This document shows positions 18,373 to 27,749 of a stretch of 64,000 nt of DNA, piece by piece. The first letter of the stretch is position 1; the number at the start of each line of letters is the position of its first letter. The stretch covers positions 2,601,001 through 2,665,000 of the forward strand of contig NZ_PNCO02000001.1 of NCBI RefSeq assembly GCF_005886105.2, given 5' to 3'. The notes under the pieces are model-generated. The model worked only from the letters and a program-made list of their open reading frames with translations. It did not search any database and was not told where the DNA came from. The position numbers and the translations under genes were made by a program. This DNA comes from Pseudoalteromonas galatheae. Its GTDB lineage: Bacteria; Pseudomonadota; Gammaproteobacteria; Enterobacterales; Alteromonadaceae.

Positions 18373-19431
18373 ATGAAGCAACTACTTCCTATTATATTTC
18401 TAGCTGCGTTAGCGGCCTGTACGCCATCAGAAATCACCAAAATAGAGCAAGAATTAACCCTTGCTCAACAGCAACGAAATTTAGATGCTCAACTTAACGC
18501 GCTCAAGTCGCTCAATGAGTATGATAGTAATAAGTGGCAAGCGTTATATTTAGAAACATTAAATGCCTCCACTTTGCTATCCGATGCACAACGCGCCTAT
18601 GACAACGGCAACATTGTTACAGCTCAAATAGAGGCTGGACAATCCAAAGGGGTTAATAACTCATTGCAAGCGGATACATTGCTGCGTGCGTTATCTATCG
18701 ACTACCCTTTGACTGAATTGATCGATGAATTAGTCCAATTGCAAACGACAGCAAGTAAAAATGAAATATCGTTCACCCGTTTTTTTAACCAGCCTCCTAG
18801 CAAGTGGAATACTATCGAAATCAATCAAAAGCTGCTTGCCATAAATACTAAGATAAAAACAATTACTGAGCTGATTGAAACACTGCAAAATACTCAAAGA
18901 CAATCTCAGAGTTACCAAACGGTATTAGTAGAAGCAAAACGGCAACGAGGTTTACTAGCTGAACAGGAAGCGATTTTTTTACGCCACTTGCAACAACAGT
19001 TCAGTGTTTTACATCAAGCGCAATTTGCAAAGATTTATCAAACAGTGGTCGAACAACTTAATAACTTTGAAGAACGAGTGGTAGCCTCGATGATCCGCCA
19101 AGATCAAAATAAGTTAATTGAGACAATGCAGCACCAAAGCGAGCTGCTGTACAACATTGATCTCATGTTAAAGCAGACAGGCTCTGCAAGACATGCTGAG
19201 TTTGAGCCTTTTTACCTTGCTTATATTCAACTGCTGAATAAGTCCAAAGATTACAGAGAGTATGCTCGGCAAGGTGAAGCAGCCCTCGCATTATTTGAGC
19301 GCGCCGGAGCGCCTCATCACTTTTATCAACAGTATCAAATGTTGATGTCAGAGCCACTAGCACTGAGCGATGATTTACTCGCTTTTGCACGATCACAAAA
19401 TGAATCAAAGTTTTTGTATAGAAAATACTAG
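18373..19431 (+). CDS. Coiled-coil lipoprotein of unknown function
   Basis: 352 residues. The leader MKQLLPIIFLAALAAC has a lipobox (LAAC) with lipidation at Cys16. The mature protein is almost wholly helical and Gln-rich, with heptad-like stretches (about 20-110 and 150-250). No family is recognised. It follows the sulfotransferase gene by 64 bases on the same strand and may be a periplasmic scaffold for the same process. It converges with the YqaA-type gene, overlapping by 4 bases. Confidence 0.7.
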   Translation: MKQLLPIIFLAALAACTPSEITKIEQELTLAQQQRNLDAQLNALKSLNEYDSNKWQALYLETLNASTLLSDAQRAYDNGNIVTAQIEAGQSKGVNNSLQADTLLRALSIDYPLTELIDELVQLQTTASKNEISFTRFFNQPPSKWNTIEINQKLLAINTKIKTITELIETLQNTQRQSQSYQTVLVEAKRQRGLLAEQEAIFLRHLQQQFSVLHQAQFAKIYQTVVEQLNNFEERVVASMIRQDQNKLIETMQHQSELLYNIDLMLKQTGSARHAEFEPFYLAYIQLLNKSKDYREYARQGEAALALFERAGAPHHFYQQYQMLMSEPLALSDDLLAFARSQNESKFLYRKY

Positions 19432-20009
19432 CGACTAGCTATCCACCATGCGAGCAGCACAATGGCCGTTGTGAAAATGACGGCTTTTATTTTATGTTGT
19501 TTAATTAGCTTTTCAGCCTGATCACCAGCAAAATAAACGACCGCCGCCAAGCCAAAATAACGTAGTGAACGGGCAATACAGGTTGCAATTAGAAATTGTA
19601 ATAGTGAAAATTTTGTGGCGCCAGCTGCTAACATGGCAATCTGAAAAGGTACTGGCGCAATACCTAAGGTCAACACAAACCAAAACCCCTGACTTTGCAT
19701 CTGTGCTTTCACCTGCTCAAACTGAGACTGGCTCGATAGCAGCTCAATAACGGAGTCCCCTACTGCATCAAATAAATAATAACCCAACGCATAACCAAAT
19801 AAGGCACCCATCACACACCCAACCGTTGCCATTAACGCAATTAGCCATAGTTTTTCTCGCCTTGCCTGCATAAGCGGCACCATCACAGCTTCAAGCGGAA
19901 TCGGCACTATGGTTGACTCTAAAAAAGAGGCAACCGTGATCCCTTTGAGCATATTTTTTGATTCTACTAGTCGCTTGGTCTTTTGCTTCAATTCAGCCGT
20001 TAACGCCAT
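19428..20009 (-). CDS. YqaA-type VTT (SNARE-associated/DedA-like) membrane protein
   Basis: A 193-residue inner-membrane protein of the VTT superfamily, YqaA subgroup. Visible are an amphipathic N-terminal helix (residues 1-20), the conserved ASFLESTIVPIPLEAVMVPL re-entrant segment, a GYALGYYLF helix and a second re-entrant region LTLGIAPVPFQIAMLAAG. DedA relatives act in lipid-carrier or phospholipid scrambling and proton-motive-force maintenance; the role here is inferred only from the family. The start at 20009 has AGGGGAAG upstream, better than the longer reading from 20048. Confidence 0.85.
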   Translation of the reverse strand: MALTAELKQKTKRLVESKNMLKGITVASFLESTIVPIPLEAVMVPLMQARREKLWLIALMATVGCVMGALFGYALGYYLFDAVGDSVIELLSSQSQFEQVKAQMQSQGFWFVLTLGIAPVPFQIAMLAAGATKFSLLQFLIATCIARSLRYFGLAAVVYFAGDQAEKLIKQHKIKAVIFTTAIVLLAWWIASR

Positions 20010-20151
20010 CACACTTCCCCTGATGTTCACAGTAATGGAGACAAGCATAACCTAAGCTAGGTTTCTCCTTCCTGAATTAAATGGCTGGTATTTGTATGTG
20101 CGGACAAATGCGATACTCTGTTGTAGAGTGAATTATTGGGGGGATGTTTCT

Positions 20152-20748
20152 GTGAATTATTTGGCGCATTTGTACTTTGCCAAACCGACTGCCGCATCGC
20201 ACTTTGGCAACTTGCTCGGTGACTTTCAAAAAGGCGTGAATATACAAGTACTGCCCAAACCTGTGCAACTTGGTCTACAAACACATAGGCAAGTTGATAA
20301 ATTTACTGATAGCCACTCGATTACAAAATCTGCTAAACAACTTTTTTCGCCCGCGCGTCGCCGTTTTGCAGGCATTGCACTGGATGTGTTATATGACCAC
20401 TTTTTGATTAAACACTGGCAGCAATATCACAGTACCTCGCTTGATGACTTTAAACGTCAGAGCTTTTCATTGCTGCACGATAACTTGCACATCATGCCTG
20501 CGCACATGCAACGAGTCGTTAGCGCAATGACACAAAATGATTGGTTTGCCACCTATGAATCCGTAGCTGGTGTAGGCCACGCGCTGGACAACATCGCCAA
20601 ACGAATTCGCTTTCAAAACCAATTTACAGGCAGTGAAATGGATATAAAAAAGCACTACCACCAGCTTGAATCTGGATTTCAAACCTTTTTTCCGCAGTTG
20701 GTTGAGCATATGCAGCACCAGCCCACAGAACATGACAATTTAGAGTAA
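20152..20748 (+). CDS. acpH: Acyl-carrier-protein phosphodiesterase
   Basis: A 198-residue protein matching AcpH (E. coli 193): start VNYLAHLYFA, FGNLLGDFQKG, HRQVDKFTDSH, ARRRFAGIALDVLYDHFL and a MPAHMQRVVSAM region. It hydrolyses holo-ACP to apo-ACP plus 4'-phosphopantetheine in the cytoplasm; the HD-type metal residues lie in the HRQVDKFTD and LDVLYDHFL motifs. GTG at 20152 was chosen because it aligns with the family start and a G-rich stretch precedes it; the longer frame from 20092 adds a non-homologous tail. Confidence 0.9.
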   Translation: MNYLAHLYFAKPTAASHFGNLLGDFQKGVNIQVLPKPVQLGLQTHRQVDKFTDSHSITKSAKQLFSPARRRFAGIALDVLYDHFLIKHWQQYHSTSLDDFKRQSFSLLHDNLHIMPAHMQRVVSAMTQNDWFATYESVAGVGHALDNIAKRIRFQNQFTGSEMDIKKHYHQLESGFQTFFPQLVEHMQHQPTEHDNLE

Positions 20749-20820
20749 ATACTTCTGCATATTTACTCCACGATTATCAACTATAATGCAAATATATTTG
20801 TTGGTTATGGGCTTTTTGCA

Positions 20821-23046
20821 GTGTTGAACATAGTTAGGTTGCTATTTACCCAAACCGTATTTACGCTATTTTTACTTTTAGCTTCATTTTCTACCCAAGG
20901 CAGTGCACTATTACCTACACTTGAAACGTTAAAGCAGCTGTTATCTGATAACCCTTCCGTTGCGCTTGAAGAAATTGACACACTCTTAAACAAAAACACA
21001 ACTCCAACTTATCTCTCAGCAGCCTGGTTTAAACTCAGCCTAATGAAGATTGAAGCCCTCTCCTTGCTTGGCCATTATGAAGCTGCCTATCAAGCGATAG
21101 ATGAGCTCAATCAGGTGTTAGATAAGGTCGCAGGCCCTAATGCCAAAAGTAAATTACTATTGAGTCACGCCACTGTGCTACTTAGTCAAAATCGTGCGAC
21201 AGAGGCAGAAGAAAAACTTGAGCTGGCACTCAACACCACCTCTCAGGCTGATGAACGACTCATTGCCGACATTCATGGTCGCCTTGCTCATATTAATCGC
21301 TTTCGAGCAGACTACCTCAGCGCGTTAAATCATGCCGAGCAGGCCATCCAACTTGCAAAACGCATTAATGATGTTTCGCGACTCGCAGACTTCTATAACC
21401 AAATTGGCATTGTTTACGATTACATGGGCCAAATTGAGCAAGCCATCAGCTTTCATGAGCAATCTCTTATGCTACAGCGCAAACGCAATAACCAGCAAGG
21501 GATCTCCAACTCACTGTACAACATCGGCGAACTCTACCGTGATTTAGAAGAGTTTCCTCTTGCACTATCTCATTTTGAACAGGCACTCAAAGTCGATAAG
21601 TTATTAGGCAATCCGCGTCATATTGCCAACAGCTACGGTAAGATTGGTCAAGTCTTATATCAACAAGGAGAATATAAGCAAGCTCAAGTGTTTATTCTAA
21701 ACGGCCTTGCCCTGACCAAGAAAATGGAAGCCGACAGCGATACGGCTTGGCAATTAAGCAATTTAGTCAATGTCCAACTTGCTCAAGGAGATGTGAATGA
21801 TGCCTTAGATAGTGCAAATGAAGCGCTTACACTTGCGATAAAATCTGGTGCCAACCGAACCGAACGCACCGTTAGGCTGGCACTTGCTAATGTCTATTTG
21901 GCCCAAGATAAGAGTGAAGACGCCAAAGAACAGCTTGAACTATTGCTAAAGCAGCCTCAGCTTGGCACTCAAACGCAAAGCGATATTCACAAACAGCTGG
22001 CCTCAATTTATCAGCAAGCAGGCGAGTTTGAAGCCGCACTTACTCAATTAAAACAATATCAGCACGCACAAACTGAGCTAAAGAAGGTAAGCGATAAAAA
22101 CAAAGCGTACAAAATGGCATTAAACATAGAGCTGGTGAAAAAAGAACAAGCGCTTAGCCTGTTACAAAAAGAGCAGTCACTGCAACAAGCAAATTTAGAA
22201 AACCTAAAGTTACAGCGAGGCTTGGCTATTTCCTCAGCCCTATTGCTGCTCGCAGGGCTTGCCATATACTTTTTAAGACAACGCCAGAAACAAAAACTAG
22301 AAGCCTTAGAGCAGCGTATGGCCGCGCGAGCTTTGGAGCAAAAAAACCAATTACTCGCCGATATTTCTCACGAGTTGCGTACCCCGTTAACTGGACTAAA
22401 ACTGACAATTGAGGCGATGCAATTTAATATTGAGCCTGATATCGATGTCGCTTACAAAAAAGTGAACGGTAAAATCAACCAGCTGGACACCTTAATCTCA
22501 GATATTTATCAATCCGCTCAGTTTGACAATAATGTGATATCGTTAGAGCTCAGGCCGCTTGATATTAATATCATTGTTAAGGATTGCTGCGCAGAACTCG
22601 CACCCGTCTTTGCGAAAAAGCAGCAATCTCTGCAATGTGATTTAAGTGAGCTAGCCTTGCAGATAGAAGGCGACCCTCAGCGCCTAAAACAGGTCATCCT
22701 GAATCTTTTGCGAAACAGCCATTTTTACACCGATGCAGCGGGAACCAGCCTGATACATACACGCTTAGTCAACTCATATGCCATTATCACAGTGGAAGAT
22801 TCAAGCCCAGGTGTAGCCACCTCGGAGCTGGATAAAATTTTTGAACGACTTTATCGCTGTGAACACTCTAGAAGTCGGGATCTTGGTGGCTCGGGGCTTG
22901 GACTTGCGATTAGCAAACATATTGTATTGGCACATCATGGTTCTATCCGCGCCAACCACAGCCCGCTTGGCGGGCTACTCGTTGAAGTGAAACTTCCGAT
23001 TAAATCCGCTCAAAACGATATAGGCTACGCCAAATCACCGCAGTGA
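20821..23046 (+). CDS. TPR-containing membrane sensor histidine kinase
   Basis: 741 residues: signal or anchor segment (about 5-28), seven or so TPR repeats (about 30-420, including LADFYNQIGIVYDYMGQIEQA), a coiled coil, a transmembrane helix (about 467-485), a HisKA domain with the phospho-accepting His517 (DISHELRTPL) and an ATPase domain with the N-box NLLRNSHFY near 628 and GSGLGLAIS. TPRs lie in the periplasm. No cognate response regulator is adjacent, so the kinase is an orphan. The start is a GTG without a good ribosome-binding site. Its 3' end overlaps the convergent hydrolase gene by 47 bases. Confidence 0.9.
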   Translation: MLNIVRLLFTQTVFTLFLLLASFSTQGSALLPTLETLKQLLSDNPSVALEEIDTLLNKNTTPTYLSAAWFKLSLMKIEALSLLGHYEAAYQAIDELNQVLDKVAGPNAKSKLLLSHATVLLSQNRATEAEEKLELALNTTSQADERLIADIHGRLAHINRFRADYLSALNHAEQAIQLAKRINDVSRLADFYNQIGIVYDYMGQIEQAISFHEQSLMLQRKRNNQQGISNSLYNIGELYRDLEEFPLALSHFEQALKVDKLLGNPRHIANSYGKIGQVLYQQGEYKQAQVFILNGLALTKKMEADSDTAWQLSNLVNVQLAQGDVNDALDSANEALTLAIKSGANRTERTVRLALANVYLAQDKSEDAKEQLELLLKQPQLGTQTQSDIHKQLASIYQQAGEFEAALTQLKQYQHAQTELKKVSDKNKAYKMALNIELVKKEQALSLLQKEQSLQQANLENLKLQRGLAISSALLLLAGLAIYFLRQRQKQKLEALEQRMAARALEQKNQLLADISHELRTPLTGLKLTIEAMQFNIEPDIDVAYKKVNGKINQLDTLISDIYQSAQFDNNVISLELRPLDINIIVKDCCAELAPVFAKKQQSLQCDLSELALQIEGDPQRLKQVILNLLRNSHFYTDAAGTSLIHTRLVNSYAIITVEDSSPGVATSELDKIFERLYRCEHSRSRDLGGSGLGLAISKHIVLAHHGSIRANHSPLGGLLVEVKLPIKSAQNDIGYAKSPQ

Positions 23047-24445
23047 TCTCACCTTTGTCATTCGTTTCAATGGTGACATCCGCGCCCCCTTCAAGTTCAA
23101 TCAGGGTGTCTTCCTCAGTGGCGACAAATGCCATCAGGTTATCGCGGGCCATATCTAAGACGTTAAATCGCGTACCATCTCGGGTGATTTTCATTTTAAA
23201 CTGATGATCTTTATCATAAGCATACAAACCTTCCAACTGCTTTGCCCGTTCCTCAGATAATGTAATCGCAGTTATCTTTTTACTGCGTATAAAATCCCAG
23301 CCGTAATGTTCGCTGATGGCAATGCGAAGCTCACCAAATACGGTACTCGCGGAGTCACCATTGGACATCAACACCATACCCTCACCTTTTTCCACAAATG
23401 CTTCAAAACGGTTGCTAAAGCCTTTATTTTTACCGCCATGGGTGAAGACAAGCCCTTGCTCACGCTGTTCAAGCTCTGGTCCCAAACCCCATACGTCATG
23501 ATGAACTTCAAGCATTTGCTTCGCCAGCTCAGGCGTGATGGGCCCCACAGTATTGCCGGCATATGCTTGTTGTACGGCCATAATATATTTAGCGAGATCC
23601 ACCGGAGTGGTCCAAAGACCAGCAGCGGCTTGTTCTGGATAAACATGCCAGTCTCCATCGACTTGCTCGCCCTTATCGTCAAACGCGGCACTGGCTTTTG
23701 ACCATAACGTTTTAGGTAGCGGTTGCGCATAGGTACTGTTGTGCATCCCTAGCGGAGTTAAAATTGCCTGTTGGACATACTCTTCAAATGGCATTTTTGT
23801 CACATCTGCCACGAGCAATTCCATTACCGTGTAGCCACCGCCAGAATAGCGCCAAGCTTTACCTGGCAAAGTGTCAACTGTCACTAAATCGGTATTGCCT
23901 TTACCCATTAAGACTTCAACGTCAGTTGGAATTTTACTGCCACGCACGTAGCCCGGAAAACCGTGTTGAGTGAGCCCCGAGGTGTGAGTCATTAACTGCC
24001 TTAAAGTAACGGGGTTGGCTTTGGTAAATTCGTTTGTTGGTACTTTCCAAGAGGTGAGATATTGATTAACGTCAGCATCTAAATCGACTTTTCCGTCTTG
24101 CGCTAACTTTAATACCGCGAGCGCTGCAACGGGTTTACTAATTGACCCTGCCTGAAACAGCGTTTCAGTGGTCACTTTACGATTTTGCTTTTTATCTGCA
24201 ATGCCATAACCCTCAGCCCACACCACTTTACCATCTTTGATCACGGCAAGGCTTAAGCCCGGTAAATGCGTTTCTTGAAGACGCGTCTGCAAAGCTACAG
24301 GTTTATATTTTTGGCCTTCTAATTGCACTCTAGGTAAAAGGTTTTGTGCAACTTGTTGAACTTGATGTTGAGCCGCGTCAGTGGCGAAGGATGTCTGACT
24401 TAGCAAAGACGAGCAAAATATGGCGCAGTACAATAGTTTCGACAT
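23000..24445 (-). CDS. Exported serine hydrolase, class C beta-lactamase/PBP fold
   Basis: A 481-residue protein with a signal peptide (1-21, TSFA) and the penicillin-binding/beta-lactamase fold: SxxK motif S101-I-S-K104, Tyr motif YSGGGY near 205, and HGG (FTHGGKNKG) near 350 in place of KTG. A C-terminal lipocalin-like extension (last ~100 residues) is typical of esterase or D-peptidase members of this family, so true beta-lactamase activity is not implied. The start at 24445 has AAGGGA upstream and gives a clean signal peptide. Confidence 0.88.
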   Translation of the reverse strand: MSKLLYCAIFCSSLLSQTSFATDAAQHQVQQVAQNLLPRVQLEGQKYKPVALQTRLQETHLPGLSLAVIKDGKVVWAEGYGIADKKQNRKVTTETLFQAGSISKPVAALAVLKLAQDGKVDLDADVNQYLTSWKVPTNEFTKANPVTLRQLMTHTSGLTQHGFPGYVRGSKIPTDVEVLMGKGNTDLVTVDTLPGKAWRYSGGGYTVMELLVADVTKMPFEEYVQQAILTPLGMHNSTYAQPLPKTLWSKASAAFDDKGEQVDGDWHVYPEQAAAGLWTTPVDLAKYIMAVQQAYAGNTVGPITPELAKQMLEVHHDVWGLGPELEQREQGLVFTHGGKNKGFSNRFEAFVEKGEGMVLMSNGDSASTVFGELRIAISEHYGWDFIRSKKITAITLSEERAKQLEGLYAYDKDHQFKMKITRDGTRFNVLDMARDNLMAFVATEEDTLIELEGGADVTIETNDKGEITAVIWRSLYRFERI

Positions 24446-24549
24446 GATATTTCCCTTGTTATTATCGTTATTCACTCACTTTACACATTGATAAATGTGC
24501 GGTGAATGAATAACAGTATAATCATGAGATGAAGAAAAATGCACCTACA

Positions 24550-24933
24550 TCAACTTTGTGCCTGAGACACTCGGCGATTAACGGGGTAACGCTCGAAATC
24601 CTCCCAGTAATGAATTCCACCTATCATCTCTTTTACTTGATAGCCCATTTTAGCAAGCTTACACGCGGCCTTTGTCGCACCGTTACACCCTGGGCCCCAA
24701 CAATAAACCACGATTGGCGTGACCTTGTCATACTTAGCCATCGTCAGTTCGCTTATGTTTGCGCTTGGCATATTGACTGCGCCTTGAGCATGACTTTTGG
24801 CAAAGGCTTCATTCGACCTGACATCAAATAGCACAAAATCTTGCTGTCCTGTTAACATCGCCTGATAAACATCAGCACAATCCGTTTCGCAAGCCAGCTT
24901 CATTGCAAAATACTGTGATACATCTACTTTCAT
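24550..24933 (-). CDS. Rhodanese-domain sulfurtransferase
   Basis: A 127-residue single rhodanese domain. FVLFDVRSNEAFAKSHAQGAVNMP and the active-site loop VVYCWGPGCNGATKA (catalytic Cys in CWGPGC) are clear, followed by GYQVKEMIGGIHYWEDF. It transfers sulfur between small thiols in the cytoplasm. It is divergent from a LysR gene about 200 bases away, which probably regulates it. The active loop has two cysteines (C-x4-C), a variation seen in several single-domain members. Confidence 0.88.
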   Translation of the reverse strand: MKVDVSQYFAMKLACETDCADVYQAMLTGQQDFVLFDVRSNEAFAKSHAQGAVNMPSANISELTMAKYDKVTPIVVYCWGPGCNGATKAACKLAKMGYQVKEMIGGIHYWEDFERYPVNRRVSQAQS

Positions 24934-25141
24934 CTTCTAACTCCTATTTAAATACCTTGGGTCCTAAATAACCAGAGCTGCGGATAAATATTTAACCTCA
25001 CCCGAGGTCAACTAGGTTACGCACTTGATAGGCGTTAATGAATTCATATTTTTTGAAGGCGATGTTCATCATTTCGGAATAGGCAATCACAGCAAGCTCA
25101 TTTAAACTGGTGGTATTCAATACGTGATTGAGTTTAGTGCA

Positions 25142-26005
25142 ATGGAGTTTTACCATTTAAGGTCGTTTGTTGCGGTTGCAGAGGCCCAAAATCTAACGGC
25201 AGCAGCGAAACGACTGTACACCACACCACCTGCTATCAGCGCCCATATCAAAGCGCTTGAGGAAGAACTCAATACCGTATTGTTTCATCGTTCTAGCAAA
25301 GGGATGCAGCTCACAGAGCAAGGTAAGATCTTGCTAGACAAAGCTAAGTTAACGCTTGCAAGTGCAAATGATTTAATGCACACCGCAGCGCAAGCCAAAA
25401 CAATGCTCACAGGCGAGTTCAGACTTGGCTTGAACCACCCTATTGGCACCTCGAGCGAACTTAGCACACTAATAAAAACCCTCAACCAGCATTTTCCAAG
25501 TCTTTCTTTTTCGCTGGAATTACTCTCAAGTGGTGTCATCGTCGACAAACTCAGTGATGGCCTACTTGATGGTGGAGTTATTTATGGCGAAGTACCTGCA
25601 CATTTTAGCGCTGTACCGCTCACAGAAGTTGCAGTTACCACCGCTTATCCAGCATCTTGGCCTACGCCATCACATAAAGCAGAATTGGCACAGATGACGT
25701 GGATACGTATGGGAAAAGGCTGCCCTTTTGATAAGCAACTTGATCAACAGCTAAGCGAAGTAAACGCGGTAAATATTAATGCTGCGGATGAGCGCTCCCG
25801 CTTGGCTTTAGTTAAGGCAGGACTCGGCGTGAGCTTTATTGAAGCCAACGCCATTGCAGATCAAGGAGCAGAGGTTGCCTTGTCTAGTTTGCTAGACTTT
25901 TCGCTCCCCGTAAGTTTTGTTGTGGCAAATCAAACGCTCACAGAGCCTAAAGTGAACGCTGTGTACCAAGTCGTTTGTGCATCTATTGATGCTGCGCAAG
26001 GATAA
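25142..26005 (+). CDS. LysR-family regulator next to the rhodanese gene
   Basis: A 287-residue LysR regulator: winged helix-turn-helix (TAAAKRLYTTPPAISAHIKAL) and effector domain with GEFRLGLNHPIGTSSE. ATG at 25142 matches the family start (MEFYHLRSF); a GTG at 25124 is the alternative. Given the divergent layout, it most likely controls the rhodanese gene. Its end overlaps the convergent YjbR-type gene by 23 bases. Confidence 0.9.
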   Translation: MEFYHLRSFVAVAEAQNLTAAAKRLYTTPPAISAHIKALEEELNTVLFHRSSKGMQLTEQGKILLDKAKLTLASANDLMHTAAQAKTMLTGEFRLGLNHPIGTSSELSTLIKTLNQHFPSLSFSLELLSSGVIVDKLSDGLLDGGVIYGEVPAHFSAVPLTEVAVTTAYPASWPTPSHKAELAQMTWIRMGKGCPFDKQLDQQLSEVNAVNINAADERSRLALVKAGLGVSFIEANAIADQGAEVALSSLLDFSLPVSFVVANQTLTEPKVNAVYQVVCASIDAAQG

Positions 26006-26369
26006 TACCCTGCTGCTTTTTCGGCATTTTTTCGACTACAAGGCGAAATGAGTTATCCATCATCCGCTCAAGTTCTCCTGTAGGAATGGAGCCATCAAGC
26101 ACCACCGTGTTCCAGAGCTTTTTATTCATGTGGTAACCCGGTAACACCGCACTAAAAATGTCTCGCAGCGCTTGCGCTTCATCAGGATCGCATTTGAGAT
26201 TTACGCGCCAATGGGGATGCTCGTCATCTTCTTTGCCCATTTTACCAAGCGCCAACGTCGCAAACATTTTGTCCTTCACTTTATATACATCAACGCCTTC
26301 ACCAAAAGGCTGACTTACGCTGGTATAGGGTTTTGCAAGCAAGTAGTCGTGTACTTGTTGATGGTCCAT
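25983..26369 (-). CDS. MmcQ/YjbR-family protein
   Basis: A 128-residue protein of the MmcQ/YjbR (CyaY-like fold) family. Diagnostic stretches are YTSVSQPFGEGVDVYKV, MFATLAL, the VNLKCDPDEAQALR strand-helix and the YHMNKKLWNTVVLDG loop near the end. The family is described as double-wing DNA-binding-like, but its cellular role is not settled. It starts from its own ATG in the spacer before the next gene pair. Confidence 0.9.
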   Translation of the reverse strand: MDHQQVHDYLLAKPYTSVSQPFGEGVDVYKVKDKMFATLALGKMGKEDDEHPHWRVNLKCDPDEAQALRDIFSAVLPGYHMNKKLWNTVVLDGSIPTGELERMMDNSFRLVVEKMPKKQQGIILAQHQ

Positions 26370-26547
26370 TGTGCAACTCCTGTTTTATAGAACGAGACGA
26401 CCCGATATAGTTTGAACCTAATCACTCATAGTGTATATCAACCCATGTTTGGTATCTCATCTATAACACTGTATATTTAAACACTACTGACACTCCCTGA
26501 CACACCATCGTGGTTTACTCTTTTTGAACTCAAAAAGGAGAAAGACC

Positions 26548-26865
26548 ATGCAACAAAATGTCGTAGAGATTGTAAAATTTAAATTGGCTCTTGGTGCTAC
26601 AGAGAGTGACATTATGGGTGTAAACCCAGCTTTTACCGAGTGGGTTGAACAGCAACCTGGGCTACTATATCGTTCGTTGACTAAAGACAGTCAGACTGGC
26701 GAGTATTTAGATATTATTTATTGGCAATCGATGGAACATGCAAAAGCGGTTTCGGCGCAGTTCCCAAAAACCGAGGTATGCCAAAGGTTAACGCAATACA
26801 TAGACAGCGAGAGTGTCACCATTAGTCACAGTAATGTACTCTCTCAAACGCCATGTAGCGGTTAA
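26548..26865 (+). CDS. Small dimeric alpha-beta barrel (ABM-like) protein
   Basis: A 105-residue protein starting at 26548 with AAGGAG 6-11 bases upstream. The beta-alpha-beta layout (VEIVKFKLALGA; GLLYRSLTKD; YLDIIYWQSMEHAKAV) resembles antibiotic-biosynthesis-monooxygenase-like ferredoxin folds. It is followed within 33 bases by the YafY-type regulator, a frequent pairing. It probably binds or oxidises a small aromatic; nothing more specific can be said. Confidence 0.75.
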   Translation: MQQNVVEIVKFKLALGATESDIMGVNPAFTEWVEQQPGLLYRSLTKDSQTGEYLDIIYWQSMEHAKAVSAQFPKTEVCQRLTQYIDSESVTISHSNVLSQTPCSG

Positions 26866-26897
26866 TTAATCTGAGATTTGAATAACAAGGAAAACTC

Positions 26898-27632
26898 GTG
26901 CATAAATCCGAACGTCTCTTTCAGTTAGTGGATCTGCTCAAGGGTCGACGATTAGCGGTTACCGCTAAGTCATTGGCCGATCACTTTACGGTATCTGAGC
27001 GTACGATTTATCGCGATATTCAGGACTTACAAAGTTCTGGCGTGCCAATTGAGGGGGAGGCAGGTGTCGGCTATATTATTGGTGACTACCCACTGCCCCC
27101 TATGATGTTTAGCTATGATGAACTCACCGCACTGTTACTTGGCAGTAAAATGGTTGGAGCGTGGACGGATCCCGAACTAAGCGCGCATGCAAAAGCAGCA
27201 ATTGCCAAAATAGAGGCCGTGCTACCCGCCCACCTCAAACAACAGCATGACCACTCCCCTTATTTGGTCTCGAGTTTTAAGCACGGACCACAACAACAAT
27301 CCTTTAGCGCTACACTTAGGCTCGCTATTGCGGCTAAGCAGTGTGTACAACTTGAATATCAAGACGTTGCAAAGCAACAAACCCAGCGTATTATCGAGCC
27401 ACTCGGATTGGTTTATTGGGGTGGAAAATGGACGCTGGTCGCATTTTGTCAGCTCCGCAGTGATTACCGTGAATTTCGCTTGGACCGTATCACCGCGATA
27501 CATAAAAGTGAGCTGACCTTTACCGTAAATCCTGATAAAAACCTCAATCATTATGTTGAATTAGTTAAAGCCAAATACGCCGAAGAAATTGCACAGTACC
27601 AATGCCAAGCGCCGGATAAAAGTGGTAACTAA
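26898..27632 (+). CDS. YafY-type HTH/WYL regulator
   Basis: A 244-residue transcription factor: N-terminal HTH_11 winged helix (LADHFTVSERTIYRDIQDLQ) and a C-terminal WYL ligand-sensing domain (VQLEYQDVAKQQTQRIIEPLGLVYWGGKWTLVAFC, then REFRLDRI). The start is GTG with AAGGA 6-10 bases upstream. It forms a two-gene operon with the small ABM-like protein and probably represses that operon; WYL regulators often sense nucleic-acid ligands or small molecules. Confidence 0.92.
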   Translation: MHKSERLFQLVDLLKGRRLAVTAKSLADHFTVSERTIYRDIQDLQSSGVPIEGEAGVGYIIGDYPLPPMMFSYDELTALLLGSKMVGAWTDPELSAHAKAAIAKIEAVLPAHLKQQHDHSPYLVSSFKHGPQQQSFSATLRLAIAAKQCVQLEYQDVAKQQTQRIIEPLGLVYWGGKWTLVAFCQLRSDYREFRLDRITAIHKSELTFTVNPDKNLNHYVELVKAKYAEEIAQYQCQAPDKSGN

Positions 27633-27749
27633 TTCTAAGCTCACTGCCCAATTCATATTTTGTTACTAATACTTGCGTATCTAAAACCAACCTTTTCAAA
27701 CTGCACCGCGACTAATTCTGTAAATCAGACATACTCCTTCGAGGTGCTT

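Noticed and set aside
23000..24445. Calling the serine hydrolase a true class C beta-lactamase
   Set aside because: SxxK and YxG are present, but the third motif is HGG rather than KTG and a lipocalin-like tail is attached; fits esterase or peptidase members better.
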